A stretch of DNA of 64,000 nt from an uncultured Pelagibacteraceae bacterium (GTDB lineage: Bacteria; Pseudomonadota; Alphaproteobacteria; Pelagibacterales; Pelagibacteraceae): NCBI GenBank assembly GCA_902577075.1, contig CACGXV010000001.1, positions 430,382-494,381 on the forward strand. Direction: 5' to 3'. The notes beneath the pieces were generated by a model that was given only the letters and a program-made list of their open reading frames with translations, searched no databases and was not told the origin of the DNA. Below are positions 27,301-36,112 of the stretch, one piece after another. Position 1 is the first letter of the stretch, and each line of letters opens with the position of its first letter. A program made the position numbers and the translations under genes.

Positions 27301-28082
27301 TTTTTTTTAATTTTTACTGCTTTGGGCTTTGGATAAGTTAATGGCCTTACATTCGATTGTTCGTGTAATAAATTTAATCTTATTGCAACTTCTTGATAAG
27401 CTTCAACCAGGTTTCCTAAATCGTTTCTAAATCTATCTTTATCTAATTTTTTATCTGTTCTCATGTCCCAAAGTCTGCACGTATCAGGACTAATTTCATC
27501 AGCTAACATGACTTCTCTTTTTCCATTAATCTCAGATCTTCCAAATTCAACTTTAAAATCAACTAATTTAATACCCACACCTCTAAACATTCCTTGCAAA
27601 AAATCATTTATTCTTCTTACCTCTTCATAAATAAAATCTAATTCAAATATATCCATCCATTTAAATGCTATAATATGTTCTCTACTAATTAATGGATCGC
27701 CTAATTCATCATTCTTTAAACAATATTCAACTAGCGGGTAATCTAATACTGTGCCATCTTCTATACCAAGTCTTTTTGTCAAAGAGCCTGTTGCTATATT
27801 TCTAACAACAAATTCAACTGGAATAATCTCTACTAGCTTTACAAGCTGTTCTCTCATGTTAAGTCTTTTTACTAAATGATTTTTAATTCCTACATTGCTT
27901 AATTGAGTGAGTATATGTTCAGAAATTCTATTATTTAAAATTCCTTTTCCTTCAATTACATCTTTTTTTTGATTATTAAATGCTGTTGCATCATCTTTAA
28001 AATGCTGAATAACTAAATTCTTATCATTTGTGGCATAAATGATCTTAGCCTTGCCCTCGTATAATTTTTTTCCCTTTTTCAT
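27297..28082 (-). CDS. purC: Phosphoribosylaminoimidazole-succinocarboxamide synthase
   Basis: PurC makes SAICAR from CAIR, aspartate and ATP. LYEGKAKIIY near the start, VPVEFVVRNIATGSL (about 90-104), and the LVDFKVEFG and LADEISPDTCRLWD motifs are diagnostic. The 261-residue length is normal. It overlaps purS by 4 bases and purB by 1. Confidence 0.96.
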   Translation of the reverse strand: MKKGKKLYEGKAKIIYATNDKNLVIQHFKDDATAFNNQKKDVIEGKGILNNRISEHILTQLSNVGIKNHLVKRLNMREQLVKLVEIIPVEFVVRNIATGSLTKRLGIEDGTVLDYPLVEYCLKNDELGDPLISREHIIAFKWMDIFELDFIYEEVRRINDFLQGMFRGVGIKLVDFKVEFGRSEINGKREVMLADEISPDTCRLWDMRTDKKLDKDRFRNDLGNLVEAYQEVAIRLNLLHEQSNVRPLTYPKPKAVKIKKK

Positions 28083-29374
28083 TATTTAAATACTCTATTA
28101 AATATTAGGTTTACATTCTTAAAGTGATTTGAATAATCAAATATTTGTTTCATTTTTTTATTAGTTATTCTAGATGTAATACTTTTATCATTCATAACAA
28201 CATCTAAAAGGTCAAGATTATCTGCTATGCATTTTTTGGCATGCATTTGAACTAATCTATATGACTTTTCTCTACTTAAACCAGACTTAGTCAGTTCCAA
28301 CATTAATTCTTGTGAAAAAATAGTGCCCTTAGTGATATTTAAATTGTCTAGCATTTTTTTTGGATGGACTACCATTTTGTCCAAAACGTTTGCTAATCTT
28401 ACTAATGCAAAATCTAAAGTTATATTTGCATCTGGGCCTATGTTTCTCTCAACACTTGAGTGAGATATATCTCTCTCATGCCAAAGAGCAATATTTTCTA
28501 AAGCAGGAATTGTATAACTTCTTATCATTCTAGCTAATCCAGTTAAATTTTCAGTTAAAATTGGATTTTTTTTATGAGGCATTGCACTTGAGCCTTTTTG
28601 TTTTTTTGAAAAAAATTCTTGTAATTCGTATACCTCAGTTCTTTGTAAATGTCTTATTTCTATTGAAACTCTTTCGATAGACCCAGCAATAATACCTAAT
28701 ACAGAAAAGTAATGAGCGTGTCTATCTCTTGGAATAACTTGTGTGGATATTGGTTCAATTTTCAATCCAAGTTTTTTTGCAATATGTTTTTCTACATTGG
28801 GGTTTATGTTAGCAAATGTTCCAACTGCTCCAGAAATTGCACATGTAGAAACGTCATCAATCGCATTAATTAGTCTTTTTCTATTTCTTTTAAATTCCTC
28901 ATAGTAAGAGGCTAATTTAAGACCAAATGTAATTGGTTCTGCATGAATACCGTGACTTCTACCAATGCAAGGAGTAAATTTATATTTTTTAGCTTTGGAC
29001 TTTAAAACTCTCATAATTTGATCAATGTCTTTTAATAATATCTTACCAGATTGAACTAATTGAATATTAAAACTTGTATCTAAAATATCTGAAGAAGTCA
29101 TTCCTTGGTGTAAATATCTTGCTTTAATTCCTACTTTTTCTGTAATTGATGTTAGAAAAGCTATCACATCATGTTTTACTTTAGCTTCAATATTGTGAAT
29201 TCTTTTTACATTAATTTTAGATTTTTTTTTAACTGCACTTGCAACTCCTTTTGGTATTGTGCCTAACTTTTCCATGGCCTCAGCAGCAGCTATTTCTACA
29301 TCTAACCAGATTTTATATTTATTATATTCTGACCAAATATCTGTAAGTTCTTTTCTTGAGTATCTTGTAATCAT
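28082..29374 (-). CDS. purB: Adenylosuccinate lyase
   Basis: PurB acts twice in purine synthesis, on SAICAR and on adenylosuccinate. The fumarase-family signature is SSAMPHKKNPI near 264-274; the HGMTSSDILDT and GRSHGIHAEP motifs also fit. It is 430 residues. It shares one base with map upstream and purC downstream. Confidence 0.95.
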   Translation of the reverse strand: MITRYSRKELTDIWSEYNKYKIWLDVEIAAAEAMEKLGTIPKGVASAVKKKSKINVKRIHNIEAKVKHDVIAFLTSITEKVGIKARYLHQGMTSSDILDTSFNIQLVQSGKILLKDIDQIMRVLKSKAKKYKFTPCIGRSHGIHAEPITFGLKLASYYEEFKRNRKRLINAIDDVSTCAISGAVGTFANINPNVEKHIAKKLGLKIEPISTQVIPRDRHAHYFSVLGIIAGSIERVSIEIRHLQRTEVYELQEFFSKKQKGSSAMPHKKNPILTENLTGLARMIRSYTIPALENIALWHERDISHSSVERNIGPDANITLDFALVRLANVLDKMVVHPKKMLDNLNITKGTIFSQELMLELTKSGLSREKSYRLVQMHAKKCIADNLDLLDVVMNDKSITSRITNKKMKQIFDYSNHFKNVNLIFNRVFK

Positions 29375-30144
29375 TAATTATATGGAGGTCTCCTATAACC
29401 TTTAACAGATTCTGTAAAAATTTCATATGAGTCTTCTGTAATTCCTATCGTGTGCTCAAATTGTGCAGATAAAGACTTATCCTTTGTGACTGCCGTCCAT
29501 CCATCATTTAGAACTTTTACATCTAATTTTCCAACATTTATCATAGGTTCAATTGTAAAGGTCATTCCTGGCGTTAATTCATGACCACTATTTTTCTTAC
29601 CATAATGAAGAATATTTGGTTGTTCATGAAAGGTATTACTAATTCCATGTCCACAAAAGTCTCTTACTACCGAAAAACCTTTTTCTTCAACAAAGGATTG
29701 AATTTCATAACCTATATCTCCTAACTTTGCACCTGGTTTTAATATTTTTATTGCTCTCATCATAGACTCGTAAGTAGTTTCAATTAAATTTTTTGCTTTT
29801 ATAGGCACATCTCCAATTGTAAACATTCGACTTGTGTCACCATAGTATTCATTAACTACTGCAGTCACATCAATGTTTAACGCATCACCTTCAATTAAAA
29901 CTCTATCAGATGGAATGCCGTGACACACAACGTGGTTTAAAGATGTACATAGTGATTTTTTAAAACCACGATAATAAAGTGGAGCAGAGTAACCACCATT
30001 GTCTCTTATAAATTCATATCCTAATTTATCAATTTTATCTGTTGTTACGCCTTCTTTAACTTCATCAGTTAACATATCTAAAGTTTTAGATGCAAGTTTC
30101 CCAGCAACCCGCATTTTTTCAAATTTTTCAGAATAGTTACTCAT
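29374..30144 (-). CDS. map: Methionine aminopeptidase, type I
   Basis: Map removes the initiator methionine from new proteins. The 256-residue protein is the bare catalytic domain. Metal-binding motifs are INIDVTAVVNEYYGDTSRMF, GHGISNTFHEQP and TIEPMI, with the late QFEHTIGIT. It overlaps sfsA by 8 bases and purB by 1, so it belongs to the long operon. Confidence 0.96.
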   Translation of the reverse strand: MSNYSEKFEKMRVAGKLASKTLDMLTDEVKEGVTTDKIDKLGYEFIRDNGGYSAPLYYRGFKKSLCTSLNHVVCHGIPSDRVLIEGDALNIDVTAVVNEYYGDTSRMFTIGDVPIKAKNLIETTYESMMRAIKILKPGAKLGDIGYEIQSFVEEKGFSVVRDFCGHGISNTFHEQPNILHYGKKNSGHELTPGMTFTIEPMINVGKLDVKVLNDGWTAVTKDKSLSAQFEHTIGITEDSYEIFTESVKGYRRPPYN

Positions 30145-30823
30145 TTAAAATTTTTATTTTTTTTTCAATTTTTATTTCTTTAGAATTTAAACTGCATCTG
30201 TAAGCAAGAAAATTTACACCAGATTTTTTAGCCTCCAAATATTCTTTATAATAATTAGAGTCTATATCTTTTGCTATTCTAAAATAATTTATACCCTGGA
30301 TTTGAGTTAAAAATAAGACATAAGGTTCATATCCTTTTTGAATAGATTCCCTCAATTTTAATAGGTGTTTTGTGCCCCTTGAGGTTGTCGCGTCTGGAAA
30401 TTCTGCTATATCATCATCTCTCATTAGTGTTGTATTTTTAACTTCTAATATTTTTTTATCACATAAAAAATCGAATCTTGTGTCATCAGAGAATTTAAAT
30501 TCTGCTCGAATATTTTCAACCTTACTAAATTCTTTAATTAATTTATTTTCCAAAGCATGCTCGACAATTCTATTAGCTCTATGAGTATTTACTCCAATTA
30601 TCCTTTTTTTTACCTTTATCATCTCAAGAGTAAATTTTAATTTGCGCTTTGGATCATTATGTTCGCTGATCCAAGCCTCATTTCCTTGGTCTAATAATCC
30701 CATCATTGAACCAGTATTAGGACAGTGCGCCACAACTGTTTTATTATTTACTTCTATATCGGTGAAAAATCTCTTATATCTCCGTTGTAATTTGCCTTTT
30801 AATAAAGTGCTGGTAAATTTCAT
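30137..30823 (-). CDS. sfsA: SfsA-family DNA-binding/nuclease-like protein
   Basis: This 228-residue protein has the SfsA signatures: VVAHCPNTGSMMGLL, HRANRIVEHAL and FPDATTSRGTKHLLKL. SfsA was first linked to maltose-gene stimulation in E. coli and has a PD-(D/E)XK-like fold; its real role is not settled. It is first in the purine-related operon. Its start is only 22 bases from the divergent CinA-domain gene. Confidence 0.92.
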   Translation of the reverse strand: MKFTSTLLKGKLQRRYKRFFTDIEVNNKTVVAHCPNTGSMMGLLDQGNEAWISEHNDPKRKLKFTLEMIKVKKRIIGVNTHRANRIVEHALENKLIKEFSKVENIRAEFKFSDDTRFDFLCDKKILEVKNTTLMRDDDIAEFPDATTSRGTKHLLKLRESIQKGYEPYVLFLTQIQGINYFRIAKDIDSNYYKEYLEAKKSGVNFLAYRCSLNSKEIKIEKKIKILNE

Positions 30824-30845
30824 AGAATTTTATTTATATTTAGAA

Positions 30846-31598
30846 ATGATTAATAAAAAAGAAATATCTGCAGCAATTATCATTATAGGAAATGAAGTAT
30901 TGTCAGGAAGAACAAAAGATTTAAATACTAGCACACTTGCTACCTGGCTAAATTCTTTAGGAATTTCTGTTGGAGAGGTTCGTGTTATACCAGATTTTGA
31001 AAAAACCATAATAGATACTGTTCATGAATTAAAAGTTAAATACAACTATGTGTTTACTACTGGTGGCATTGGTCCTACACATGACGACATAACTGCCGAA
31101 TCAATATCTAAAGCTTTTAATATTGAATATGGTTTTCATAAAGAAGCATTTGCTATTTTAGAGAAATATTATGAACCAGATAAATTCAACGAAGGCAGAC
31201 AGAAAATGGCTAAGATGCCAGTTTCAGCAAACTTAATATTAAACCCAACAAGTGGTGCACCTGGATTTTATGTTGAGAATGTTTTTTCTCTTCCAGGAGT
31301 TCCCTCAATATTAAAAGCCATGATAGGTGGATTAAGCAATATTTTGGTGGGTGGAGACCCAATTATAAGTAATACTATAAACTTAATGACATATGAGAGT
31401 GAGATTGCAGCATCATTAACTGCTGTACAGAATGACAACAAAGATGTTGAGATAGGAAGCTACCCTTTTTTTAGACAAGGAAAATTAGGCGTATCAATTG
31501 TATTAAGATCAAAAGACCAAAGTAAAATTGACATTTGCAGTTCATTAATTATGGAATTTGTAAAAACAAAAAATATTAAAGTTGTTGAGTTAGATTAA
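30846..31598 (+). CDS. CinA/MoeA-type molybdopterin-binding domain protein
   Basis: This is the N-terminal MoCF_biosynth domain of the CinA family, without the C-terminal nicotinamide-nucleotide amidase part. IIIIGNEVLSGRTKDLN and TTGGIGPTHDDIT are typical motifs. It is 250 residues. The frame is open further upstream, but the ATG at 30846 matches the usual family start and avoids running through sfsA. Family members are called competence/damage-inducible proteins, but stand-alone domains have uncertain pyrophosphatase-like roles. It shares one base with the next gene. Confidence 0.82.
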   Translation: MINKKEISAAIIIIGNEVLSGRTKDLNTSTLATWLNSLGISVGEVRVIPDFEKTIIDTVHELKVKYNYVFTTGGIGPTHDDITAESISKAFNIEYGFHKEAFAILEKYYEPDKFNEGRQKMAKMPVSANLILNPTSGAPGFYVENVFSLPGVPSILKAMIGGLSNILVGGDPIISNTINLMTYESEIAASLTAVQNDNKDVEIGSYPFFRQGKLGVSIVLRSKDQSKIDICSSLIMEFVKTKNIKVVELD

Positions 31599-32002
31599 TG
31601 TTGTATTTCGCTTATGGGAGCAATCTTAATCTTTTTCAAATGAAACGAAGATGTAAGGATTCGATCTTTCTTAAAAAGTATCAATTGAATGGTTATAAAT
31701 TAAATTTTAGAAGTAAATATAGAGCTGCTGATATTGAAAAAAATAAAAACTCGTCTGTTCCAGGAGCGTTATTTGAAATTTCAAAAAGTGATGAAAAAAA
31801 ATTAGATGTATATGAAGATTATCCAATCCTATATAAAAAACTTTATTTCCCTTACAATAATAAAAAAGTTATGACCTACACAATGGTCAATAAAACTGAA
31901 TTTAGATATCCAACTGAAAGATATCTTAATGTTGTGAAACAAGGATACAAAGATTGTAACTTAGATATGAATATCCTTAATAAAGCTTTAAATAAGTTTT
32001 AA
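31598..32002 (+). CDS. Gamma-glutamylcyclotransferase-like (AIG2/GGCT fold) protein
   Basis: The 134-residue protein starts with FAYGSNLN, the YGSL-type substrate loop of the GGCT/AIG2 fold. A glutamate in the VYEDYP region may be the catalytic acid. The family cleaves gamma-glutamyl amines or related amides, with variable substrates. It shares one base with the CinA-domain gene and overlaps the convergent GT9 gene by 15 bases. Confidence 0.76.
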   Translation: MLYFAYGSNLNLFQMKRRCKDSIFLKKYQLNGYKLNFRSKYRAADIEKNKNSSVPGALFEISKSDEKKLDVYEDYPILYKKLYFPYNNKKVMTYTMVNKTEFRYPTERYLNVVKQGYKDCNLDMNILNKALNKF

Positions 32003-32956
32003 AACATCAGCTACTTTAATAGTATCAATATCTTCAGTATTATTCATTACTTTAGAATCTAGGATATCAATATTTTTAATTTTGGGTGCGAATTTTTTAG
32101 AGTTAGTCGGACCAAATAAAACAATCATAGGAATATTTGCAAGACCAATCATGTGCATTACGCCATTGTCAATAGATATTGCCTTCTCTAATCTTGTAGA
32201 CATTGCAGTAATTAGTGCTGGGCAGGAAAGATTTGTATTTAATTCAGGGAAAATTGCTGAACTATTTTCAGATTTAATTTTATCAATTAAATCAACATCA
32301 TTTTTTTTAACAAAGAAAACTGGTTTATATCCTTTATCTACTAGTAATTTTGAGAGATTAATAAACTTACTTAGAGACCAAGATTTTTTTCTATAAGCAT
32401 TTCCCTGTGTTAATGATAATCCTATATATTTGTTCTCTGGCAAAATCTTTTTTGCCTCTTCAAAATATTTTTGATTGATAGTATTTATATCATATTTTCT
32501 TAATTTAACTTCTTCTCCAATTACTTTACCAATATTTTCTAAAATTATATTTATGTTATTTTTCGTATTTAAAAAATTTTCTTTTTTTGATGAAAAAAAA
32601 TAATTCATAGTTGATGAATAAAAATTATTATTTGGTAAACATTTGAGAATTAAAGTATTTCTTATTTTTGATTGAAGATCTATTACTAGATCAAACTTTT
32701 TAACTGAAGTTTTTTTAAGATTTTTTTTTGCTAAAAAAAGATGTTTCCATCTAAATCCAAAATATTGTAAGTTTATATTTAATGTAGGTATGTCAATATT
32801 ATATTCTTTCAAATTATTTTGAAAATGATTTTCGTGAGCGCCTAAATAAAAAATCCTGCTTTCTTGAAATTTTATTTTCAAACTTGTTACAAGATCAAAT
32901 AATTGAATGCAATCTCCAAGTCCACCTCCTGAATTATATAAAAGAATATTTTTCAT
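31988..32956 (-). CDS. Glycosyltransferase family 9 (heptosyltransferase-like)
   Basis: This 322-residue protein has the GT9 layout, which moves heptose or similar sugars to the LPS core in the inner face of the membrane. It starts with the family-like SGGGLGDCIQ segment, where the usual start is lGDvl. Near the end SIDNGVMHMIGLANIPMIVLFGPTN matches the donor-binding motif (D-G-MH-A). It is alone on the minus strand and tail-overlaps the GGCT-like gene by 15 bases. The exact sugar is unknown. Confidence 0.8.
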   Translation of the reverse strand: MKNILLYNSGGGLGDCIQLFDLVTSLKIKFQESRIFYLGAHENHFQNNLKEYNIDIPTLNINLQYFGFRWKHLFLAKKNLKKTSVKKFDLVIDLQSKIRNTLILKCLPNNNFYSSTMNYFFSSKKENFLNTKNNINIILENIGKVIGEEVKLRKYDINTINQKYFEEAKKILPENKYIGLSLTQGNAYRKKSWSLSKFINLSKLLVDKGYKPVFFVKKNDVDLIDKIKSENSSAIFPELNTNLSCPALITAMSTRLEKAISIDNGVMHMIGLANIPMIVLFGPTNSKKFAPKIKNIDILDSKVMNNTEDIDTIKVADVLKLI

Positions 32957-33014
32957 ATTATTGATATTTAAAGATTTTATTTAAAATAAATATAATATAG
33001 TTTGCACAATCAAA

Positions 33015-33701
33015 ATGTTTACAAAAAAACAACTGTTTACAAAGGGAATTTTAGCTGTTGCACCACATATGTTTTCAGTAATTCCATTCGGAATTGTATG
33101 TGGAGCAATTGGCATAGAGCTAGGTTTTAGTCCAATTATGGTTTATGCAATATCTATTATTATATTTGGAGGTGCATCCCAAATTGTATTTTTACAACTA
33201 CTATCTGGAGGAGCTTCAACATTAATTGCCGTAACCTCTGTTGGTGTAATTAATTCAAGACATCTTCTATATGGAGCAGTTTTATCAGAATATCTAGAAA
33301 AGTTATCTTTTATAAAAAAATTGTTAATTTCTTATATCGTTGTAGATCAAGGTTTTGCAGAGTCTAATAAATTTTTTCAAAAAAATAAAAATCAACCGTA
33401 TCTTCATTATCATTTAATTGGAACTGGAAGTACTCTTTGGATTTTTTGGCAATTATCAACATTATCAGGGATAATTCTTGGTTCATTTGTACCCGAAGAA
33501 CTAGGTTTAAAATTTGCAGTGCCCTTAACTTTTATTGCAATCGTTGTACAAGATTTTAAAAAATTGGATCATGTAATAGTCATGATTACATGTGGATTAA
33601 GTTCTTTGCTTTTCTTTGATGCACCTTATAAATCTTATATTATCATTTCACCAATAATTGCATTATTTGTTGCAGCATTAGTACTTAGGTTAAAAAAATG
33701 A
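33015..33701 (+). CDS. azlC: AzlC-family transporter subunit
   Basis: AzlC is the large subunit of a branched-chain amino acid exporter, with about five to six membrane helices. GIVCGAIGIELGFSP and IFGGASQIVFLQLL are the typical segments. The length of 228 is standard. It overlaps azlD by 4 bases, the usual azlCD arrangement. Valine, leucine or azaleucine export is known for some homologues only. Confidence 0.87.
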   Translation: MFTKKQLFTKGILAVAPHMFSVIPFGIVCGAIGIELGFSPIMVYAISIIIFGGASQIVFLQLLSGGASTLIAVTSVGVINSRHLLYGAVLSEYLEKLSFIKKLLISYIVVDQGFAESNKFFQKNKNQPYLHYHLIGTGSTLWIFWQLSTLSGIILGSFVPEELGLKFAVPLTFIAIVVQDFKKLDHVIVMITCGLSSLLFFDAPYKSYIIISPIIALFVAALVLRLKK

Positions 33702-34009
33702 CTTGGTTATCGATAATAATTGCAGGCATAATTACTTATTTTACTAGAATGACTATGGTTGCATTAGTTGATAGAGACTTATTAGGAGAAAAAATTAAAG
33801 CTGTTTTAGCATATGTTCCATCTGCTGTTTTTCCTGCAATAATATTTCCAGGAATTTTTATTAATGATTATGGAACTTTTATTGAAATGAATGATCCAAA
33901 AATCTTTGGAGCAATCGTTGCAATATTAGTGGGGTATTTTTCAAAAAATGTAATAGCGACAATATTATCTGGTCTATCTTCTTACTGGGTTATTATTTTT
34001 TTATTATAA
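33698..34009 (+). CDS. azlD: AzlD-family transporter subunit
   Basis: AzlD is the small partner of AzlC. The 103 residues hold three to four membrane segments, with the early YFTRMTMVAL stretch and the FPAIIFPGIF segment matching the family. The 4-base overlap with azlC supports co-translation. Confidence 0.86.
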   Translation: MTWLSIIIAGIITYFTRMTMVALVDRDLLGEKIKAVLAYVPSAVFPAIIFPGIFINDYGTFIEMNDPKIFGAIVAILVGYFSKNVIATILSGLSSYWVIIFLL

Positions 34010-34036
34010 ATTAAGATAATCAATTAAGATAAATTT

Positions 34037-34279
34037 ATGAAATTACTAATGTTTATTTTATTATTAACTTTTATTTATGGTTGCAGTCCTAAGGAAGTGA
34101 ACACAATTAAATATAAATATAGAACAAAAGAAATGGTTGATAAACAATGCAAAATAGAAATCGAAAGAAAAAAATTAGCCAGGCGAGATGACGTAACATC
34201 AAAAAACTTTATAATGCAGTACACTAAAGCTTTTAATGCAAATTATAGGATTAAAAAGGCCTGCGATCCTTATAGATAA
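34037..34279 (+). CDS. Small predicted lipoprotein
   Basis: The 80-residue product has a hydrophobic signal (about 3-14) ending in a lipobox, LTFIYGC, with C16 as the lipid-modified cysteine. The mature part is basic, with two more cysteines near 38 and 76, and no family I recognise. It follows azlD by 27 bases. Function unknown. Confidence 0.66.
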   Translation: MKLLMFILLLTFIYGCSPKEVNTIKYKYRTKEMVDKQCKIEIERKKLARRDDVTSKNFIMQYTKAFNANYRIKKACDPYR

Positions 34280-34320
34280 TTAATCTATTAAAAATTATTT
34301 TTTTATAATAAAATTTTATT

Positions 34321-35220
34321 ATGAGCATCACTAGATCTGAAAGCAAATTCTATAAAAAAAATGGCTACTTATTAAAAGATGAGCTTATTTCAAAAAAAAA
34401 TATTAATAAATTAAATACTCTAATTAATAAAATTATTACCAAAGAAAAAAACAGTAAAAAAAAAGTTAAAGATCAAGGTGGAACACAAAGTTACGATAAT
34501 TATCACTTTGTATTCAATAATAACTCCACCAAAAACAAACAAATATTAAGACTAAATAATCCTCAAAATCATAATAAATTATTTTATGATTTATCAAGAA
34601 ATAAAAAAATAATTGATATTGTTAAAAAATTAATTGGTGGAACTGTAAGATTTCATCTTGGAAAATTAAACTTTAAATTACCTAATAAGAAAAAAGGTAG
34701 TCTTGTTGAATGGCACCAAGATTTTGCATTTTATCCACATACTAATGATGATTTGGTTACAGTAGGAATTTATCTTGAGGATTGTCATGAAAAAAATGGC
34801 CCTTTAAAAGTAATTAAAGGGTCACATAAAAAAGAATTATTAAGCCATCACAGTAATGATAATTACTTTGTAGGCAAAATTAATACCAAAAAGAATAAAA
34901 TAAACTTAAAAAAATCAGTCTCTTTAACTGGAAAAGCAGGTTCAGTTGTCTTCTTTCATTGTCGTACAATTCATGGATCAGGATTAAATCATACTAATGG
35001 ATCAAGACCTTTAATATTATTTGGTTACAGAGCATGCGATGCATGGCCGATAATAAATGATGGTAATCCTCATCCAGAAACAAACTTTGAAAATTATGAA
35101 AAAAATATTATTTGTGGAAAAAAATCATTTTTGCCAAGATGTACGAATGTACCGGTGATAATTCCTTTACCAAAAAAAAAACACTATGTTTCAATTTACC
35201 AACTTCAAAAAAGTAATTAA
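34321..35220 (+). CDS. Phytanoyl-CoA dioxygenase (PhyH) family protein
   Basis: This 299-residue protein has the iron(II)/2-oxoglutarate dioxygenase jelly-roll. The ligand set is H132 and D134 (WHQDFAF) with H218 (FFHCRTIHGSG), and R229 is the likely 2-oxoglutarate arginine. The family hydroxylates many metabolites, including small compatible solutes and lipids. No pathway partner is adjacent. It is rich in lysine and asparagine. The substrate cannot be inferred. Confidence 0.82.
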   Translation: MSITRSESKFYKKNGYLLKDELISKKNINKLNTLINKIITKEKNSKKKVKDQGGTQSYDNYHFVFNNNSTKNKQILRLNNPQNHNKLFYDLSRNKKIIDIVKKLIGGTVRFHLGKLNFKLPNKKKGSLVEWHQDFAFYPHTNDDLVTVGIYLEDCHEKNGPLKVIKGSHKKELLSHHSNDNYFVGKINTKKNKINLKKSVSLTGKAGSVVFFHCRTIHGSGLNHTNGSRPLILFGYRACDAWPIINDGNPHPETNFENYEKNIICGKKSFLPRCTNVPVIIPLPKKKHYVSIYQLQKSN

Positions 35221-35273
35221 AATATAAGTCCGAAAAGACTAAGTATTAGCAGGGCTTCCATTCCAACAAACAT
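35217..35273 (-). CDS. Possible 18-residue membrane peptide
   Basis: ATG at 35273 opens MFVGMEALLILSLFGLIF and stops at TAA 35217-35219. It is one hydrophobic stretch. It starts 2 bases after the stop of the 46-residue ORF on the same strand, so they may be translated together. So short a frame can arise by chance; no family is recognised. Confidence 0.25.
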   Translation of the reverse strand: MFVGMEALLILSLFGLIF

Positions 35274-35275
35274 AA

Positions 35276-35416
35276 TTAATCTTTAAAAATAATATAGTTT
35301 AGGTCATGATTGTTTTTTCCAATTGTCCATCCGTCATTTGCACGAGCATGTGGATGGACAATTAAGAGGATAACAAAAGCTACTACATGAAGAAAAAAGA
35401 ATAATGATAATCTCAT
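35276..35416 (-). CDS. Possible 46-residue membrane or exported protein
   Basis: A frame from ATG 35416 to TAA 35276-35278 encodes a hydrophobic segment of about 18 residues (L3-V20) and then HPHARANDGWT and a hydrophilic tail ending IIFKD. It could be a signal peptide with cleavage near ARA, or a single-pass membrane peptide. No Shine-Dalgarno is visible. It lies in a region with no larger gene and is followed by the 18-residue frame. No homology is recognised. Confidence 0.35.
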   Translation of the reverse strand: MRLSLFFFLHVVAFVILLIVHPHARANDGWTIGKNNHDLNYIIFKD

Positions 35417-35523
35417 GATTCTATTTCTAAAATATTGATTTGTTTTAATTAGGTTCTAATTTAGTTATGAATATGAATAATTATCACATTTTAAACACAG
35501 ATTGTTTAGTGTAGTTTGAATAT

Positions 35524-35592
35524 ATGAAATATATTTTATTAGGTGCTGCAATAGCTTTTGCAATGTATTTAGGTGATAAATACATTCTTTAA
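35524..35592 (+). CDS. Possible 22-residue membrane peptide
   Basis: ATG 35524 encodes MKYILLGAAIAFAMYLGDKYIL before a TAA at 35590-35592. It is a single short hydrophobic helix with a basic start. It is 53 bases upstream of the DUF4396 gene on the same strand. Chance occurrence cannot be excluded, and no ribosome-binding site is apparent. Confidence 0.28.
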   Translation: MKYILLGAAIAFAMYLGDKYIL

Positions 35593-35645
35593 GATACGTC
35601 ATTTTTGTACATAAAAATTTTAGTTAATTTTGATAAGAGTAAATT

Positions 35646-36089
35646 ATGAGTGCTGAAGTAATAAGTTTTAATTGGAAATGTAGACATACTTGGAAAAGAA
35701 GTGCCAAGAATACAGCCTGGTGTTTATTAGGTTGTGCAATTGGTGACTTTGGAACAATATTATTTTTTCAAATAACTAAAATCCCTTTTCCAGTTTTAAG
35801 TATTATGATTTTAGCAATTATAAATGGGTTAATAACAAGTATTATTTTAGAAACTTTTATTTTAATGAAACAAAATTTTTCATTTCAAAAAGCTCTAAAA
35901 ACAGCTTTAGGCATGAGTTTTATCTCTATGATCAGTATGGAAATAGCAATGAATTTAACAGATTATGCTTTAACAGGTGGAGCAATACTTACATGGTGGG
36001 TTGTGCCAATAATGCTGGTGGTTGGATTTGTTACTCCTTGGCCATACAACTATTGGAGATTAAAAAAACACAATCAGGCTTGTCATTAA
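35646..36089 (+). CDS. DUF4396 membrane protein
   Basis: The 147-residue protein has about four hydrophobic segments. WKRSAKNTAWCLLGCAIGDFG near 18-38 and the end PWPYNYWRLKKHNQACH match the DUF4396 family. DUF4396 proteins often occur near metal or copper genes and may handle metals; that is context from other genomes, not shown here. The C-terminal C and H residues are typical. It is followed 23 bases later by a small unknown gene with a strong ribosome-binding site. Confidence 0.72.
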   Translation: MSAEVISFNWKCRHTWKRSAKNTAWCLLGCAIGDFGTILFFQITKIPFPVLSIMILAIINGLITSIILETFILMKQNFSFQKALKTALGMSFISMISMEIAMNLTDYALTGGAILTWWVVPIMLVVGFVTPWPYNYWRLKKHNQACH

Positions 36090-36112
36090 ATTATTAAAAA
36101 TAAAGGAGATAA

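Noticed and set aside
30642..30845. Upstream extension of the CinA-domain gene to an ATG at 30642
   Set aside because: It would overlap most of the 5' part of sfsA on the opposite strand. The family start is at 30846.
31988..32002. 15-base tail overlap of the GGCT-like and GT9 genes as a frameshift sign
   Set aside because: Both products have full length and normal ends, and convergent overlaps are common in compact genomes.
33000..33015. Riboswitch before azlCD, or glycine/SAM riboswitches known from SAR11
   Set aside because: The leaders in this window are too short or show no recognisable paired core. A covariance-model search would be decisive.
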